Below are positions 22,865 through 34,572 of a stretch of DNA of 64,000 bases, in pieces. The translations under genes and the position numbers were made by a program. Below the pieces are notes generated by a model. It worked only from the letters and a program-made list of their open reading frames with translations. It made no database searches and was not told the origin of the DNA. Origin of the DNA: Karstenula rhodostoma CBS 690.94 (Eukaryota; Ascomycota; Dothideomycetes; Pleosporales; Didymosphaeriaceae); the NCBI GenBank assembly GCA_010093485.1, contig MU001496.1, forward strand, positions 152,685-216,684. Direction: 5' to 3'. Within the stretch, counting starts at the first letter, position 1, and each line of letters begins with the position of its first letter.

Positions 22865-25502
22865 CTACTTCTTAGCCGTCGTTTTCACGTCTTCCTCCTT
22901 GAGCTCCCACTCAGGCCTCCAGTGGATCTTCTGCGCCATGGCAACGCCGAGGAGCCACTCATTGGAGACGATTCTGGGTACCATGTCATGTTTCTTCGCT
23001 AGCTCTCGAAATTTGATCCATAGCTTAATCTCGTCCTTGTGGGGTTCCGAGATGAGATACAAGACATCACCTTCGTCCTCCTCCAGATTCTGCGAGACTT
23101 CTTTGGGTTGCGTTTCGATCTTGCGCTTGGAAGCTGTGACTGCTGTCGTGCGATTGTCCCATTTCAGACACTTGCCTCCGTTCGCGGCGACGATATCCTT
23201 GTAGACGTCGAATTTTGCTTTTTGCGTACAAAAGATCGTGAAGTCCTTGAGGAGCCGATGCTTGTTCTGTTTCGCGCGGGTGACAGCGTCAGACAGGTCG
23301 ATGTCGTGTTGCTTCCTGAAGTCGCTGTAGTCAAGTGGATACTTCTTTGCATCTGGCAGCTTGTTGTGCTTGATAGCATAGTCAAGATACTCACTGCCGA
23401 CAAGCTGAGGACCGTCCGCAAGTGCCGCAACGAACTTGAGAGTACGCACAACCTTCGGCGCGCAGAGGAAGTCAACTCTCTTTGGTTCGTCTAGGATGTA
23501 TAGGCCGAGCTCGCGGAGGCGCGCCTTGTCCTTCGATTCCTTGTCGCCGTCACCTTGCCATCGTTTGTCACCCGAGACGAGCATGCGGTGTTTGATTGAT
23601 GTAATTGGTCCTTTGCGGGCCTTCTTGCTCTTCTGTGCGGTTTCCTCGGTTTCATCTTCCGTACTGGCGTCGTCCGCTTCGACTTCTTCGATGGAGCGCT
23701 TGCTTGTTATTGACTCTCGACCTCCTCTCCGCGTTTCCTTGTCTGCGATTTCATCCTCCTTCCGCCGCCGGCCGCCGTGGATCACTCCACCTTTCCGTTT
23801 CGACTCCTTCTGGTATTTGTTGACATCCTCCATAACATCGTGGAGGCTCGACAAGGCGCGGTCTTTGGCCCCACGACTACCTGTGGTGCCTGGTGTCTCG
23901 TTCTCTTTGCCCTCAACACGACTTCGAGCAGGCGTTGCCACGTCACCAGCCGTCTTCGTTCGCCGGGCCGCTTTCTCGACTAGAGGAGTGTGTGCTCCGC
24001 CATCGGTATGTGATCGACCGACGCCTACAGTCGTGTTTGACATGGCTTCCGACTCCTTCTTTTTGCCCTTTGCAAAATATGTCTTCCTCACTGCGTCCCG
24101 GTTTATCTCTGTGGCACCTAGTATGTCCCCCATGTTCATGCGTGGGGGGAAATATGTGTAGCGTTCGCTCGTAAGGCTTTTTTCTTTGCACTCCGCATAG
24201 CTGTCTTCCAGCCAAAGATGGTTGACAATATTGACACCCCACTCTTCCGCTGCTTCACACTTTTCGCTATTCCTGTGTGCTGTAATGAGGTGCGTATTGT
24301 CTTGCTTGAACGTTCGGGTGAATTCTGCGCCAAGCGCTCTGATTAGATTTTCGAGATAGACGCGTGCTTCTCCAGTGTAGCTCGAGATACTGATCTTGTA
24401 GTCCTGGAAATTTCCGATCCCAGGCGGTGGCGGTCGCGGATAGTGCATCATCCGACGCATTGGGTTTGTCCACTTGTCGTGGATGATCATAAAATATAGC
24501 CAGCTCAAGTTACCCACATCTTTGTTGCTCTGTGAAGCCTTGACATAGTCATCGCCCTTGCGATAATTGCACACGTAGATATCCGCTTGCTGAACGCTGT
24601 TGGTTACAGTGCCGCCACCTGCCTTGATCATTCCCGTGAGGACATCCTCCAGGTCTTTGTTCAGATTCAGGTCTTCGCCGAGCATGACTTTCTGGCCATC
24701 AAAGGCCTTGATCGCCCGCGGTTGCGCTCGGTATGCTGAAGTAGGCGATGCTGGAGGCCCGGCTGGTTCAGGATTCGTCGCATCTTTGATACCCGGGGTC
24801 GTTGTGGTAGGTGGGATAGCGCCGGCTTCCACGTTCATAATTTCAGGGTCGGGTAGTAAGTAAGGTCGCTCCTTAACTCGCCAGCCCACCTTCAGAGAGT
24901 CATTGAACCAATGCGGTAAAACTATCTTGATATTCAACCGCTTCTTCACGGCCATCTCGCATCGCGGGTCTTCCATGCTAAGCGCAATGAGATGTGTCGT
25001 TAGCTTTGTCAGCTGAGCGCCGTATTGGCCTCCCATCGCCAGCACTCCACCAAAGATTGCTTCCTTGTCGCCTTCAGGTATGCCGTCGCCACAGCACACA
25101 ACCACATCGGACAAGAACAGCGCAGGATCGGGGCTGTATGTTCTCGGATTCTTGATCTTGTTGATCTTCATGGAGTCTTCTACCCACGCTGGTTTGACCA
25201 CGTGTATCATCACGTCGAGGGCGCCATAATAATCGGGAAAGTCGGTCGTGGCGGAAACGATGTAATCGAGCTCTTCGAGGCCTTGTATGCGTCCAACGTC
25301 GATGTCGAACGGTTTCACTTTTCCACCGCATTGTTCTATGTTGTCAGAGATCTGTATATACGGTCAGCCTGTACAATGAACCTTGGAGGCGCGTCCAACG
25401 CACCTCGATCACGCGGTCTTGAGTGAGCGTTGTGGGTATGATTGTGAAGGTACAGCCTTCGAAGAGTGGCTGCGAGGCGTCCATCATATTAGTGTCGTCC
25501 AT
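22865..25502 (-). CDS. Multi-BRCT genome-stability protein, Rtt107/Brc1-like
   Basis: Scaffold that reads phosphorylated H2A at damaged replication forks in yeasts. Exons 25404-25502 and 22865-25351 give 861 residues. The start MDDTNMMDASQPLFEGCTFTII leads straight into BRCT 1. Successive BRCT-like units are visible: near residues 10-110 (VKPAWVEDSM), 115-190 (LPHWFNDSLKVGW), about 245-320 (LSWLYFMI) and 340-420 (NHLWLEDSYAE). A charged, disordered linker (about 450-640) contains basic patches such as KRKGGVIHGGRRRK. Two C-terminal BRCT units end with RIVSNEWLLGVAMAQKIHW. Six BRCTs with a 4+2 layout fit Rtt107/Brc1. The gene symbol is withheld because orthology was not tested. Confidence 0.88.
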
Positions 25503-26062
25503 GACGCCGGCTTGAACCAGGGCACAGTTGTCGGCGTGGTGGTGCAGCGGGTGCTGTTGATCTTCGAGGCATGCGCAGGCGCGTTCTTAGCTCAGCCCGA
25601 GTCGCGCTTGCCGTCGCGTCGCGCCCGCGGGCGCCGGGCGCTTGTCATCTCACGTGACACCTCACCAAAAGCACCCTCCATCTCATCTCTCTTGCCAGCT
25701 GCAAGCAGTCATTGCTTTTCGCCCAGCATTCGTTAGAGTATTAGAGCTTTACAGACAGTTCTATCGCTACTGCTTGTACTGCTCGATAACTTCCTTTTGG
25801 TCGCAAATAGTAGAGTTCCAACGTTTAAATGGACGGGACCGTTGAGCACGCATATCATGTGGGATGGACCTCGGCCCGTCGCTTCACGCCTCTTCAATGA
25901 GCCTCGTACATTGACCACCTTCACGCTCTGTCCCTCAGCTTTCACGCTGATTTTGAAATCGTATATCTCCATTTTCCACAGCAAGCCAGTGTCGGTCCCA
26001 AAAGACACCTGTCTCCAGTAATCCTCGCCAGCCGTCGGCTGTGCTTCACATAGACCTTCAAC
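25503..26062. promoter_or_regulatory. Divergent region between BRCT gene and peroxisomal hydrolase
   Basis: About 560 bases between two divergent genes. A minus-strand frame 25733-26008 is open but has no recognisable domain. Both promoters must be here. Confidence 0.45.
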
Positions 26063-27652
26063 ATGTCATTGGAATACTTCCGCATTGATGAACATATACT
26101 CGACGCTTCACATATCCGTGGCTTCCCTCGAACCACGTCTACGCACCAGAATGAAGTCTTGCAGTTGGCCATCAAGCAGTACACTCCATTAAACAATCTC
26201 AGCCCTCAGCCCGGCGACATCACCATTATCTCAGCGCATGCGAATGCATTTCCTAAGGTATTCCTTCTTCATCTCCTACATCTACTATGCATCTTTGTCA
26301 ACCCTCTACCGCCGTAACGACCGTCGTCACTGCAACTTTCGCGTCTACCACCAGACGCCTCACTCCAGGCTTTCTCAAACAACAGTCGATCATTAGCAAA
26401 ATGTGTTCTAACGATTTCCAAGGAACTTTACGAACCCCTCTGGAACGAACTCCTCAAGATCTCGCAACAACACTCGTTCAACATTCGTGGCATCTGGATA
26501 GCAGACGTCGTTCACCAAGGCCAAAGCAGCGTTCTCAATGAAGACAAGCTAGGAAACGATCGTGAGTTCTTTCCTCGTCGCTCAGATGTATCTCTAAAAG
26601 GTGTACTAATGAAAATAGCGGCATGGCTCGATCACAGCCGCGATCTCCTGCACATGGTCAACACCTTCCGCGACAAGATGCCCCGTCCTCTGATAGGCAT
26701 CGGCCACAGTATGGGCGGCTGTCAGCTCGCAAACCTCTCCCTCATCCACCCGCGTCTCTTCGAGACTCTAATTTTGTTTGACCCAGTCATCCAGCGTATG
26801 GTCTCCGTATCTGGAAATGTGGGTCCTGCGCATGCTTCCTCGAGGCGAAGAGATCGATGGCCCTCCCGCGAAGACGCAGCGAAAAGCATGCTACGCAGTA
26901 AATTCTACCAGTCTTGGGACGAACGCGTCTTTGACCGCTGGATCCAACATGGTCTCCGCGAGCTGCCCACCTCGCTATACCCTACCTCGGAGGCCACACC
27001 TGGACCCCTCCCCGCCGTGGTTTCCACCGACCCAAGCATGACCCCAACGCCAGCGCAGCCTAGAGAAGTGACGTTGAAGACCACCAAACACCAGGAAGTC
27101 ATGACGTTTCTCCGGCCTAACTTCGCTTTTCGCCCTGGCCTCGATTCTGAGCCTTCATCAGCTGAATTCTCGGATGCCAATCCTACCGCCATCAACCGCC
27201 GCACACATCCCGATCTTATTCTCTCCCCAACGCCCCAAGCGCCCTTCTACCGTGGCGAGTCGATGATCGTCTTCCAACAGCTACCCTTCCTGCGCCCCTC
27301 GGTTCTATACATCTTCGGTAGTCTCAGTTTCCTGACGCTCGACAAGACGCAAATTGACGAGAAGATGGTGCGGACAGGTTCTGGGCCTGGAGGTAGTGGC
27401 GGCGCAAAGGAAGGCAGAGTTGCGAAGGTGATGGTCGAAGGGGCGGGGCATTTGATTCCGATGGAGAAGGTGGAGGAGAGTGCATTGCACGTAGCGAGTT
27501 GGGTCGGAAAGGAGATGGGGAGATTCTGGGATGGCGAGAAGAGAACTGCAGCTGAGTGGGGAGAGAAGAAGGGCATAGAACGGAGTCTGCTAACCGACAG
27601 ATTTGTAGAAGAGTTGGAGGGAATGGTCCCGAAGAAGGCGTCTAAGCTGTAA
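26063..27652 (+). CDS. Peroxisomal alpha/beta hydrolase (Lpx1/Akt2-like fold) with PTS1
   Basis: Serine hydrolase of unknown substrate. Exons 26063-26257, 26423-26561 and 26619-27652 give 455 residues. The protein has the hydrolase order: an oxyanion segment ITIISAHANAFPKELYEPLWNEL, the nucleophile elbow GIGHSMGGCQLANL, and the catalytic His in VEGAGHLIPMEK. It ends in KKASKL, a canonical type 1 peroxisomal targeting signal. Related fungal enzymes include the yeast peroxisomal lipase Lpx1 and Alternaria AKT2-type proteins; this resemblance is from memory of the family pattern and substrate is not predicted. The first intron (165 bases) is longer than others here. No biosynthetic cluster genes surround it, so a housekeeping lipid role is as likely as secondary metabolism. 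Confidence 0.88.
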
Positions 27653-27799
27653 GATTTTCCGAAGTCATCACGTGGTGGAGACAGTGTCAGCATATCTCAC
27701 TTTTCGGTCGTAGCCTACGTTTTGGCGACACATGATTCTTTAATATCGAGTAAATTCCCGAGCTAAGTTCACCCAGGCAAGACCATTCTATCTTGCACT

Positions 27800-28356
27800 T
27801 TACCATCCATCCCGCCTCCCCTCGTCCTCACCCTGGTTATAAGAATTCTCTACCCCCTGACCAAACCTATCCACATCCTGTCTCCCCTCATTATAGTCAT
27901 TCTCAACACCCTGTCCGAACCGATCAACATCCTGCTCCGCGTCCTTCCCCACCCTCTCCACGCCCCCAATCTTCTCCCCAAACCACCCCGCCACCTTATC
28001 AATCCCACTCCCAATATCAGAAGGGATATTCTCAATCCCTTGCACCGTGTTCTCGACGCCCTGCTCAGCCCAGCGTGCCGCGTTCGCAGGTGCATCCTCG
28101 ACAGCCTGCTCGTCGCGATGCACGCGGTTCTCAAAGTTCTGCTCGCCCTGCTGGAAGTCGTTTTCTACGTTTTGCTCGTCGCGACGGACGTTGTCGCGTT
28201 CGCGGTCGTATTCGCCTTCTACGAGGAAGTTAGCAGTGGAGCCATGTCCGACATCTTGGGCTGGTGCTCACCGACTGCACCAGCGGCATAGCCTGCATTG
28301 CGCGCGAAGTTCTCGTCGTAGTCGCCGTTGTTGTCGCGGTCCCAGTTGTCAGACAT
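27800..28356 (-). CDS. Small repetitive hydrophilic protein, unknown function
   Basis: Exons 28272-28356 and 27800-28218, joined over a GTGAGC...TAG intron with a GCTAAC branch site, encode 167 residues. The protein is almost entirely Asp/Glu/Arg/Gln/Asn/Gly. It has repeated units of the form VENxxxxG and two near-identical DVDRFGQGVEN copies (encoded about 27835-27935). No signal peptide or membrane segment. Such charged, glycine-containing, hydrophobe-poor proteins resemble stress hydrophilins found in many moulds, but function is inference. The plus-strand ORF over the same region is a composition shadow. Confidence 0.75.
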
Positions 28357-29519
28357 GGTGGTGCTCGGTCACGGATGTTGTGCTTGTCCTGTGTTCAAGT
28401 GCGCTTCGGGTGTAAGAGCGACGGGGGTCCTCGAGGGCTTTTTGAAGGCCTCGCGAGGCACACCACACCGCATGAACTGCCCCTCTGTTACTAGGCCACT
28501 ACTGACGTGTGCCTGGGGCCAATAGAGCAGGGATCGCAGCAAGGAAAGCTTACCTCTCGGTTCGAGAGGCTTTGCTATTGGCCAAGGAAGCTTGTCTGTG
28601 TCTTGGCGCCACTTTTCAACTGCTCTGGACGAATGATTGGGACTGGAGAGGGTCCACAAGCTGAAATAAGCTCACCGGAGTGGGGCGGTGATCCCGCGAT
28701 CTGCGCGGATATGTGCCGCGGTGAAACACTCTTGCGCACTCTTGGGGTTACGACTGTGCAACAGCGAAGATCAGACGCAACCAGCAGCGGTTCATCGACA
28801 TATGCGTCTACTTATCTTTGTGTTGGAATTACCTGTCCTCCGAAGACGCGGAACGGTTTCGCGAAGATCCAAGTTCGGACTATCATACAAAGGGTACGCA
28901 TAATCTGGTATGCACACCTTCAATGAGCTTCAAATGTTTGCGTTGACAATCCGAAAAGCCGAAGTGTCCCAAGCGTAATAAGCGGATCTACCCGATCGAA
29001 TGTACAGGCTGGTTAGCGTTGCCACTACTCAGGATCGCGTCAGGCCGCCTCTTTCGATGAACTTGTGGGATCTAGAACACGTCATTTCTAGATTCTAGTA
29101 TCGATCGAAAGGGGCTGGTTCTAGGGTAGACATGGATACCGACCCGCGGCTTCCAGAAGCTCGCGAAGTATCATATTTGACATGGATACCGACGATATAG
29201 CATCAGCTCGAGATGTTGCACGCTGATAGTGGTTCGAGTCACCTTAGGAACCATTTTCAAGTGTCCGGCCAGCGAAGGCCTGGGTCATACCCGGCTTACA
29301 CGAAGTGTTTGCATGGACGTCTTCGTTCTTTTGTGGTGCCACAGCAGCTCCTGTGTCAGTGTATGGAAACTTTCTGCAGGCCTTAGTCCATGAATACGCT
29401 GACTTAATGCAGAGATAGAAGGCCAAATCAGCGGCTTCACATGGTTCTCTCAAGAAGCCTTTCATGCGACTTGTATGCAAGACTCGTCGTATTGCTATTC
29501 TATCGCCGTGGCATGTGCG
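28357..29519. other. Intergenic region
   Basis: About 1.16 kb with no supported gene. It includes a small inverted repeat (GGCCAATAG near 28515 and CTATTGGCC near 28573), a hairpin CTCTCGGTTCGAGAG near 28554, and a direct repeat of GACATGGATACCGAC near 29128 and 29179. The left end is the promoter of the hydrophilic-protein gene. Confidence 0.5.
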
Positions 29520-30671
29520 CTAACCATCACGGACTGTAACGTTCTCAACCGCCTGGGTCACCTTGTCCACAATACCGTCGCTCTTCGCGCCAGCCCTCTT
29601 CTCCAACTCCTTCCTGACGCCTGGCAGGATGTACCTTCCATAGTCGATAGCGTCGTTGAGGTTGTCGTATCCACGGATGGAGATCAAGTCACACCCCAGG
29701 TCGACGTAGTCCAGGATGGAGTCGATCACAGTCTGGTAGCTGCCGACCAGCGCGGTACTCGCGCCTCTCGCATTCGTCGCCGTCACCGTGGGATACCACA
29801 AGGCGCGGTCCTGCACTTCGCCCTTTTTCGCGATATCAAGCAGTCTTTGGCTGCCCACGTTCTGAGGCTCAGCGTTACCCAAAAGACCCTTGGGAAGTCC
29901 AGCGCCCTTGTTCCCCTGCAGAGTATCCAACGTCTTGTGCGCTTTCTGCCATGCCAGCTCCTCCGTCTCAGCAATAATCGGACGGAAGGTGACCCAGATG
30001 CGCGGCCGATCTGTGCGCCCAGCCTTCTCCGCCTCAGCGTAGATGCGGTCTATCTGCTGCTTCGTCTCCTTCAGCGGCTCACCCCAGAGCCCGAAGATGT
30101 CGGCCAACGATCCACCAACGCGGTAGGCTTCATCGCTGCTCCCGCCGACGGAGATGGGGATGCTCTTCCCGTTGACCGGTCGCACGCGGTTGCTGAACCC
30201 CTTGAACTGGTAGTACTTCCCTTCCCAGTCGAATGGCTCGGCCGACTCCCACGCGCGCTTCAGGATCTTGATGTACTCTTCGAGACGGGCGTAGCGCTCG
30301 TCCTTGGACAAGAAGTCGCCCTCACGGGCCTGCTCGACATCGTTGCCGCCTGCGATGAAATGCACCACCGCGCGACCTTTGCTGAGCTGATCCAAGCTCG
30401 CTAGAGCCTTTGCAGCGACTGTGGGGTAGAGTGTGTTTGGGCGCAAGGCGATGATGACGTTGAGTTGCTTTGTGGCTGCAGCGATAGTTGCGCCTGAGGT
30501 GAAGGGATCAAAGCCTCCAGAGTCATATGGCTGGAGGGTGTAGTTGAAACCGTAGTCATCCAGGTTCCGAGCATAGCGGTTCAGGTAATCTGGGTCGATG
30601 GCTGCTCCCGGGATGGGATCCAGCTCCGTTGAGGCATTAGGGAATGCAAGACTGATGAACTCTACAGGCAT
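29520..30671 (-). CDS. Luciferase-like FMN-dependent monooxygenase (alkanesulfonate monooxygenase type)
   Basis: Two-component flavin monooxygenase resembling bacterial SsuD, which releases sulfite from alkanesulfonates using reduced FMN. Single exon, 383 residues, start MPVEFISLAFPNASTEL. The luciferase-like barrel shows LNVIIALRPNTLYPTVAAK, GRAVVHFIAGGNDVEQAREGD, ERYARLEEYIKILKRAW and the GGSSDEAYRVGGSLADIFGLWGEP phosphate-binding region, then RIWVTFRPIIAETEELAW and LVGSYQTVIDSILDYVDLGCD. A C-terminal tail of about 20 charged residues is extra. A TATA-like TCTATAAAG lies about 60 bases upstream (minus strand, near 30732). The intronless form and bacterial-type family suggest ancient transfer; the partner flavin reductase is not in the window. 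Confidence 0.92.
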   Translation of the reverse strand: MPVEFISLAFPNASTELDPIPGAAIDPDYLNRYARNLDDYGFNYTLQPYDSGGFDPFTSGATIAAATKQLNVIIALRPNTLYPTVAAKALASLDQLSKGRAVVHFIAGGNDVEQAREGDFLSKDERYARLEEYIKILKRAWESAEPFDWEGKYYQFKGFSNRVRPVNGKSIPISVGGSSDEAYRVGGSLADIFGLWGEPLKETKQQIDRIYAEAEKAGRTDRPRIWVTFRPIIAETEELAWQKAHKTLDTLQGNKGAGLPKGLLGNAEPQNVGSQRLLDIAKKGEVQDRALWYPTVTATNARGASTALVGSYQTVIDSILDYVDLGCDLISIRGYDNLNDAIDYGRYILPGVRKELEKRAGAKSDGIVDKVTQAVENVTVRDG

Positions 30672-31362
30672 ATTTGTGGTGGTGAGACGTGGATGCTGTT
30701 TCCGCCATCAAGTTCGCAGTTGCGTCTCTTTATAGAGGGGTTCATGGGATAAAGTATGTCGACAGCTGCAGGTTCAAGCACGTCAACTGAGCCGACCTGA
30801 CGTGCCACTGATATCGCTCCAATCAGGTCGTTGCGTGCTGATAAATGCTCTCGAACCACCCCTCTCGTTATCCGGAGGTAGCGGCGTTCAAAGACTAATC
30901 CTGTCACATCGTCCTGTTGGAATGCGGAGGAAGAGTGTCTGGTGTGGAGGAGCTTAGCGTGGTAGATCCCTGCCCTTTTCGGAACGCGATACGAATGGAG
31001 GGAGACTGGTTGAACGATGGTACAAAACATGGTCAGTCTCTATCAGGAGATTCTTAGCATACCTGATTGTGTTTCTTGGAAACATGCGAGCCGTGTGCGG
31101 GTCTACGCAAAATGCTTGAGATCTGTAAAATACCTTAACATTCTCGGTGAATTCCGCAGCCTGGCTCGGACGTCAGATCTTGACTTCAAAGGATGGTAAA
31201 CTTGATCGCAGGGTGATGTGAACTTTTGACAAATCTGTAGGTAGCAGTTGATGCGCGCATTGCTTGACTGAGATGGTTCTGATTGCCGTAGTGACGTGAT
31301 TGTCCTATCTAGACTACGTACTCGCTCGCCAGCGAATATTTGTGCACGAAAGAAAGTCACTT
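30672..31362. promoter_or_regulatory. Intergenic region upstream of the monooxygenase
   Basis: About 690 bases. The left end carries a TATA-like element (about 30729-30737, minus strand) for the monooxygenase. No supported ORF. The right end is the 3' flank of the CE1 esterase gene. Confidence 0.55.
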
Positions 31363-32428
31363 TTAGATACCAAAGAAAGCAACATCGGCAGCCTCGTGGA
31401 CTGGAACGGTGTGACCAACACCTTGGCCGCTGTAGCCGACAAGCTTCGCGGTGTTGGAGTCGCCGTCACCGTAAATGGTCTGCGTGTATCCGCTCTGAGG
31501 CGTGTTGGACGCAGTCTTCGAGGTCGTGAGGTTCAAGACGTTTGACCACTGCTTGAGTGATTCCTGGTCTGAAGTGTATCTGTCAGCATGGCGCCTCTAA
31601 CCATATGTATGTTGGGAAAGAACTTACAGTTAGGGTAGCGGAGCGTGTTGTCGGCGGTACCGTGCCAGCTGTTCGCGGCGGTTAGTCCAAAGACTCAGTG
31701 ATACAAAACATTCAGTGTAAACGTACATGAGCATCCTAGGCCTGGTTCCGTTGTATCCGGGGAAGTATCCCCTTGTCGCATCACCCCACTGCTGCGCTGT
31801 CTTGGTGCTCTGGCCGTTTGCACAGGCGTTGTTCCAACCCGGGGGATCCTGCGTGGCCGTCGAACCCTGCACAAAGAAACAGCCGTCAGGTACCCCACTG
31901 TACGCAGACGCGGCCTTGAACACATCGGGGTAAGCACCAGCCATGACCTGGGTCATCATTGCACCAGACGATGATCCAGTGACGAAAACCCTCTCCGAGT
32001 CGCCACCGTACTTGTCAACGGCGTATTTAACCATGTTGGCAATAGTTTGGGAGTCTCCACCGCCGTTGTGCGTGAGCGCTATGGTATTGATTAGCTAAAA
32101 TCTTTTCTCTCATGTTGCAGGACTCCTTACAGGCCGTAGACGCAACATCGAAGCAGCCACCGCCCGACTTGGAATTCGGGTAGATGATGATGAAGCCCTT
32201 GGAATTGGCCAGCGGCTGATACTTCGTCTCGGACGAATATCCTGTCGCAGAACCCTGGCAATGGTGGATCGCAACGACGATAGGAGCAGGCTTCTTGAGG
32301 TTGGATGGTACGTAGACGTACATCCCAAGCTTGGTGGGACCGAGATTGAAGTCATTGACCTTGGTGGGAGCTTGAGCGCTGCCCAATGTGGCGAGGGCAG
32401 CGGCCGAGAAAATGGAGAGACACTTCAT
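31363..32428 (-). CDS. Secreted carbohydrate esterase family 1 (acetylxylan/feruloyl esterase-like)
   Basis: Extracellular esterase expected to deacetylate or deferuloylate xylan. Exons 32131-32428, 31727-32078, 31628-31668 and 31363-31568 give 298 residues. The signal peptide is MKCLSIFSAAALATLGSAQA. The catalytic domain shows VAIHHCQGSATGYSSETKY, the nucleophile VTGSSSGAMMTQVMAGAYP, the acid region RPRMLIWHGTADNTLRYPN and the histidine near GVGHTVPVHEAA. No cellulose-binding module follows, unlike some Axe1 enzymes. Three introns all have GTAAGG/GTACGT/GTAAGT donors. Acetylxylan versus feruloyl esterase cannot be settled from sequence alone. Confidence 0.92.
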
Positions 32429-33126
32429 CTTCGTGGAGGACTTCTTGTGGTGCGTACGGAACTTGGTTTGTAGAAAGAAGGAGTTCCTGGCTTGGCGGGT
32501 AGAGACCGGCTGTGGAGCACTTATAGTGATGTCGCACAGTTGAAGACGATGTATGCGTAGAGTGGATTTGACATTGTGGGCTGTGGCTGCTATTTTGGTG
32601 CTCTCGCATGACCAGCGGATAATGAGGTTCGTCACTCGGTAATCAATTATAGATGTCAAGTTGCGCAGTGCGAAAACTGGGGGAGATACCCTGGTCGTGT
32701 GTGGGGAGGATCGCCGAGGCCACGAGGCTTTCGATCAAGGTGATTAGTGGATTCCAGTGTTATTCCCACGCCTCCACCATGTGGGACACCCGCTTAATGT
32801 GAACTTTTCAGTTGGGGTGCGCTTATTGTTCGGGCGTTCGGAGATCAATTGGATGTTTAATCTAGAGCGGCAGAGGTGGTTAAATCCATCCAATTGACGT
32901 TAGTCCTGCTTTATATCCAAAGCAATGCCGGATATGAATCGCCACGCCGAGAGACGTGGCGCCGCTCACTCTTTTCCAATCGAAATGTGCTCCATTGTGG
33001 TTTATGGGACCATAGCGGTTTTGGGTACGACTTGCAGTGCCATAGAGGGAATACGCTCGCCGTGAGCTGTGAGGAGCACTTGGATATTAACATTTGTTTG
33101 GTATACATACAGTATTGTAATACATT
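32429..33126. promoter_or_regulatory. Intergenic region upstream of the CE1 esterase
   Basis: About 700 bases. The upstream part of the esterase gene must include its promoter; wall-degrading enzyme genes are usually inducible, but no regulator site was confirmed. No ORF is supported. Confidence 0.45.
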
Positions 33127-34572
33127 CTACATGGCATGAGAAACGTTAGTCACAATGCCCATGTCCCCATTGCGAACCTGTGGGTCTGCACTGGAAGCGA
33201 CAGGGATAGACTTCTCTGACTTGTCGGAGAGAGATGAATGATCATTTGCATCCACCTCTTCAGACGTTATTTGTACCTCCCGCTGGTGCCATATCTTCAA
33301 TGGATAATCATTTTCTCCATTGATTTGCTCCTGGCTCTCAGAAGGACTTATGTCGATCGGGTGAGGGTCCTTCGGTATCCTATCGCCCGTGTCTTTTGTC
33401 CGGCTCGTAAGATTCCCATAAGTGGAACGGTATTTGCTTTGCCTAGTCATCTTCCCCGATCGTGGATCAGAAGACTTGTTGCGAGAATGGAAGTTGCTCA
33501 TGCCGAAGATTCGCTGTAAAAGCGTCCACGTAAGGGGCAGGTTCGCAGCTATGATAGCAGTCGATACTTCACGGATGTACCTGGGTACAAAATCAGTGGA
33601 TGTCAAGATTCAATGAAGACAGGGTGCTTACCAGTATATCCATTCGGCGCCGTAAGGCGTGCCCAAAGAGTAATACTTGCTCAGGATGGCCGCCAGTATT
33701 GTAAAGATGCCGAGCGCGAAGACACAGCAGAGGGTGAGCTTCCGCTTCCAAGGCAGCTGCGAGCCGATGAGGACAGGCATCGGAAGCGCGATTATCATTA
33801 CGTCCGTGGACAAGTTGAACACAGTGTTCGTGATCATATGGTTTGTTTCCGCCGAGCAGTTCACTATCCCTTGCGTTAGCGGGTTTCGGTAGCGCTAGAA
33901 GCAGGTCGTGTACATACTGTTTGGGGCAGGAACCTTCCAATAGAAGTGGAAAGGTCGACACCAGATGAACCACAAGATCTCCATTAAAATGAAGCTGAGG
34001 ACCACGTACCAGGCCACGAATTTGACAAATATATGTTGCCGTAAACTCATACTGGTTGTCGTGTTAGTGGACCGGCCAGTGATCTTCGCCGTGGACAGCT
34101 TACGTTAAACGCGAATATAGCATCAGCAGGCAACCCTTGACACTCCAAATGACTATCATCTGAAGGTGCTCAGTCACCAGCACGAGCTTCGAACCGTACT
34201 CTCGTTTCTTGATGTCCTCAGGTGTAAGGACGATGTTGTCCCCCGGTTTCACCAAGTTGGTCGGGGTGTAGCTTAGGATGTGAATGACGCCCAGTAATGC
34301 GGTATACGCGCACTGTACATTCTCATTAAAACTGCTGCTGCAATGCATCAAACCCGCACACTCACCATCAAGAACAACATCAGCCAATCATCCGCCTGTA
34401 GAGCCTTGAAACTTTTGAAGAGCATCCGTCGAGACAGCCTAGTTTGGGATCAGCGTCGGCGCTGTAATGGCGTCGCATCTCGACGTGCGGGAGCGTAAAC
34501 TTACAACCGCGCACCAACAACCACCACCGTCAATCCGTACCACGCCCACAGTTCCGTTAAGAGGTTCGCCAT
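33127..34572 (-). CDS. Pth11-like integral membrane receptor (fungal rhodopsin-type domain)
   Basis: Seven-helix membrane protein of the group that includes Pth11-like G-protein-coupled receptors of moulds. I join six exons: 34505-34572, 34366-34438, 34104-34312, 33918-34051, 33632-33863 and 33127-33580, giving 389 residues. Visible family landmarks: SRRMLFKSFKALQADDWLMLF, KLVLVTEHLQMIVIWSVKGCLLMLYSRLT, FVAWYVVLSFILMEILWFIWCRPF, CSAETNHMITNTVFNLSTDVMIIALPMPVL and a long charged cytoplasmic tail. No N-terminal CFEM domain is present. The first helix (about residues 5-22) is short and the protein lacks the usual extracellular N-terminus, so a further 5' exon is possible. Confidence 0.85.

Noticed and set aside
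25733..26008. Minus-strand ORF between two divergent genes
   Set aside because: Lies in a divergent promoter region, no domain recognised.
27793..28233. Plus-strand ORF rich in Pro, Ser and His
   Set aside because: It is the antisense shadow of the repetitive charged protein on the minus strand.
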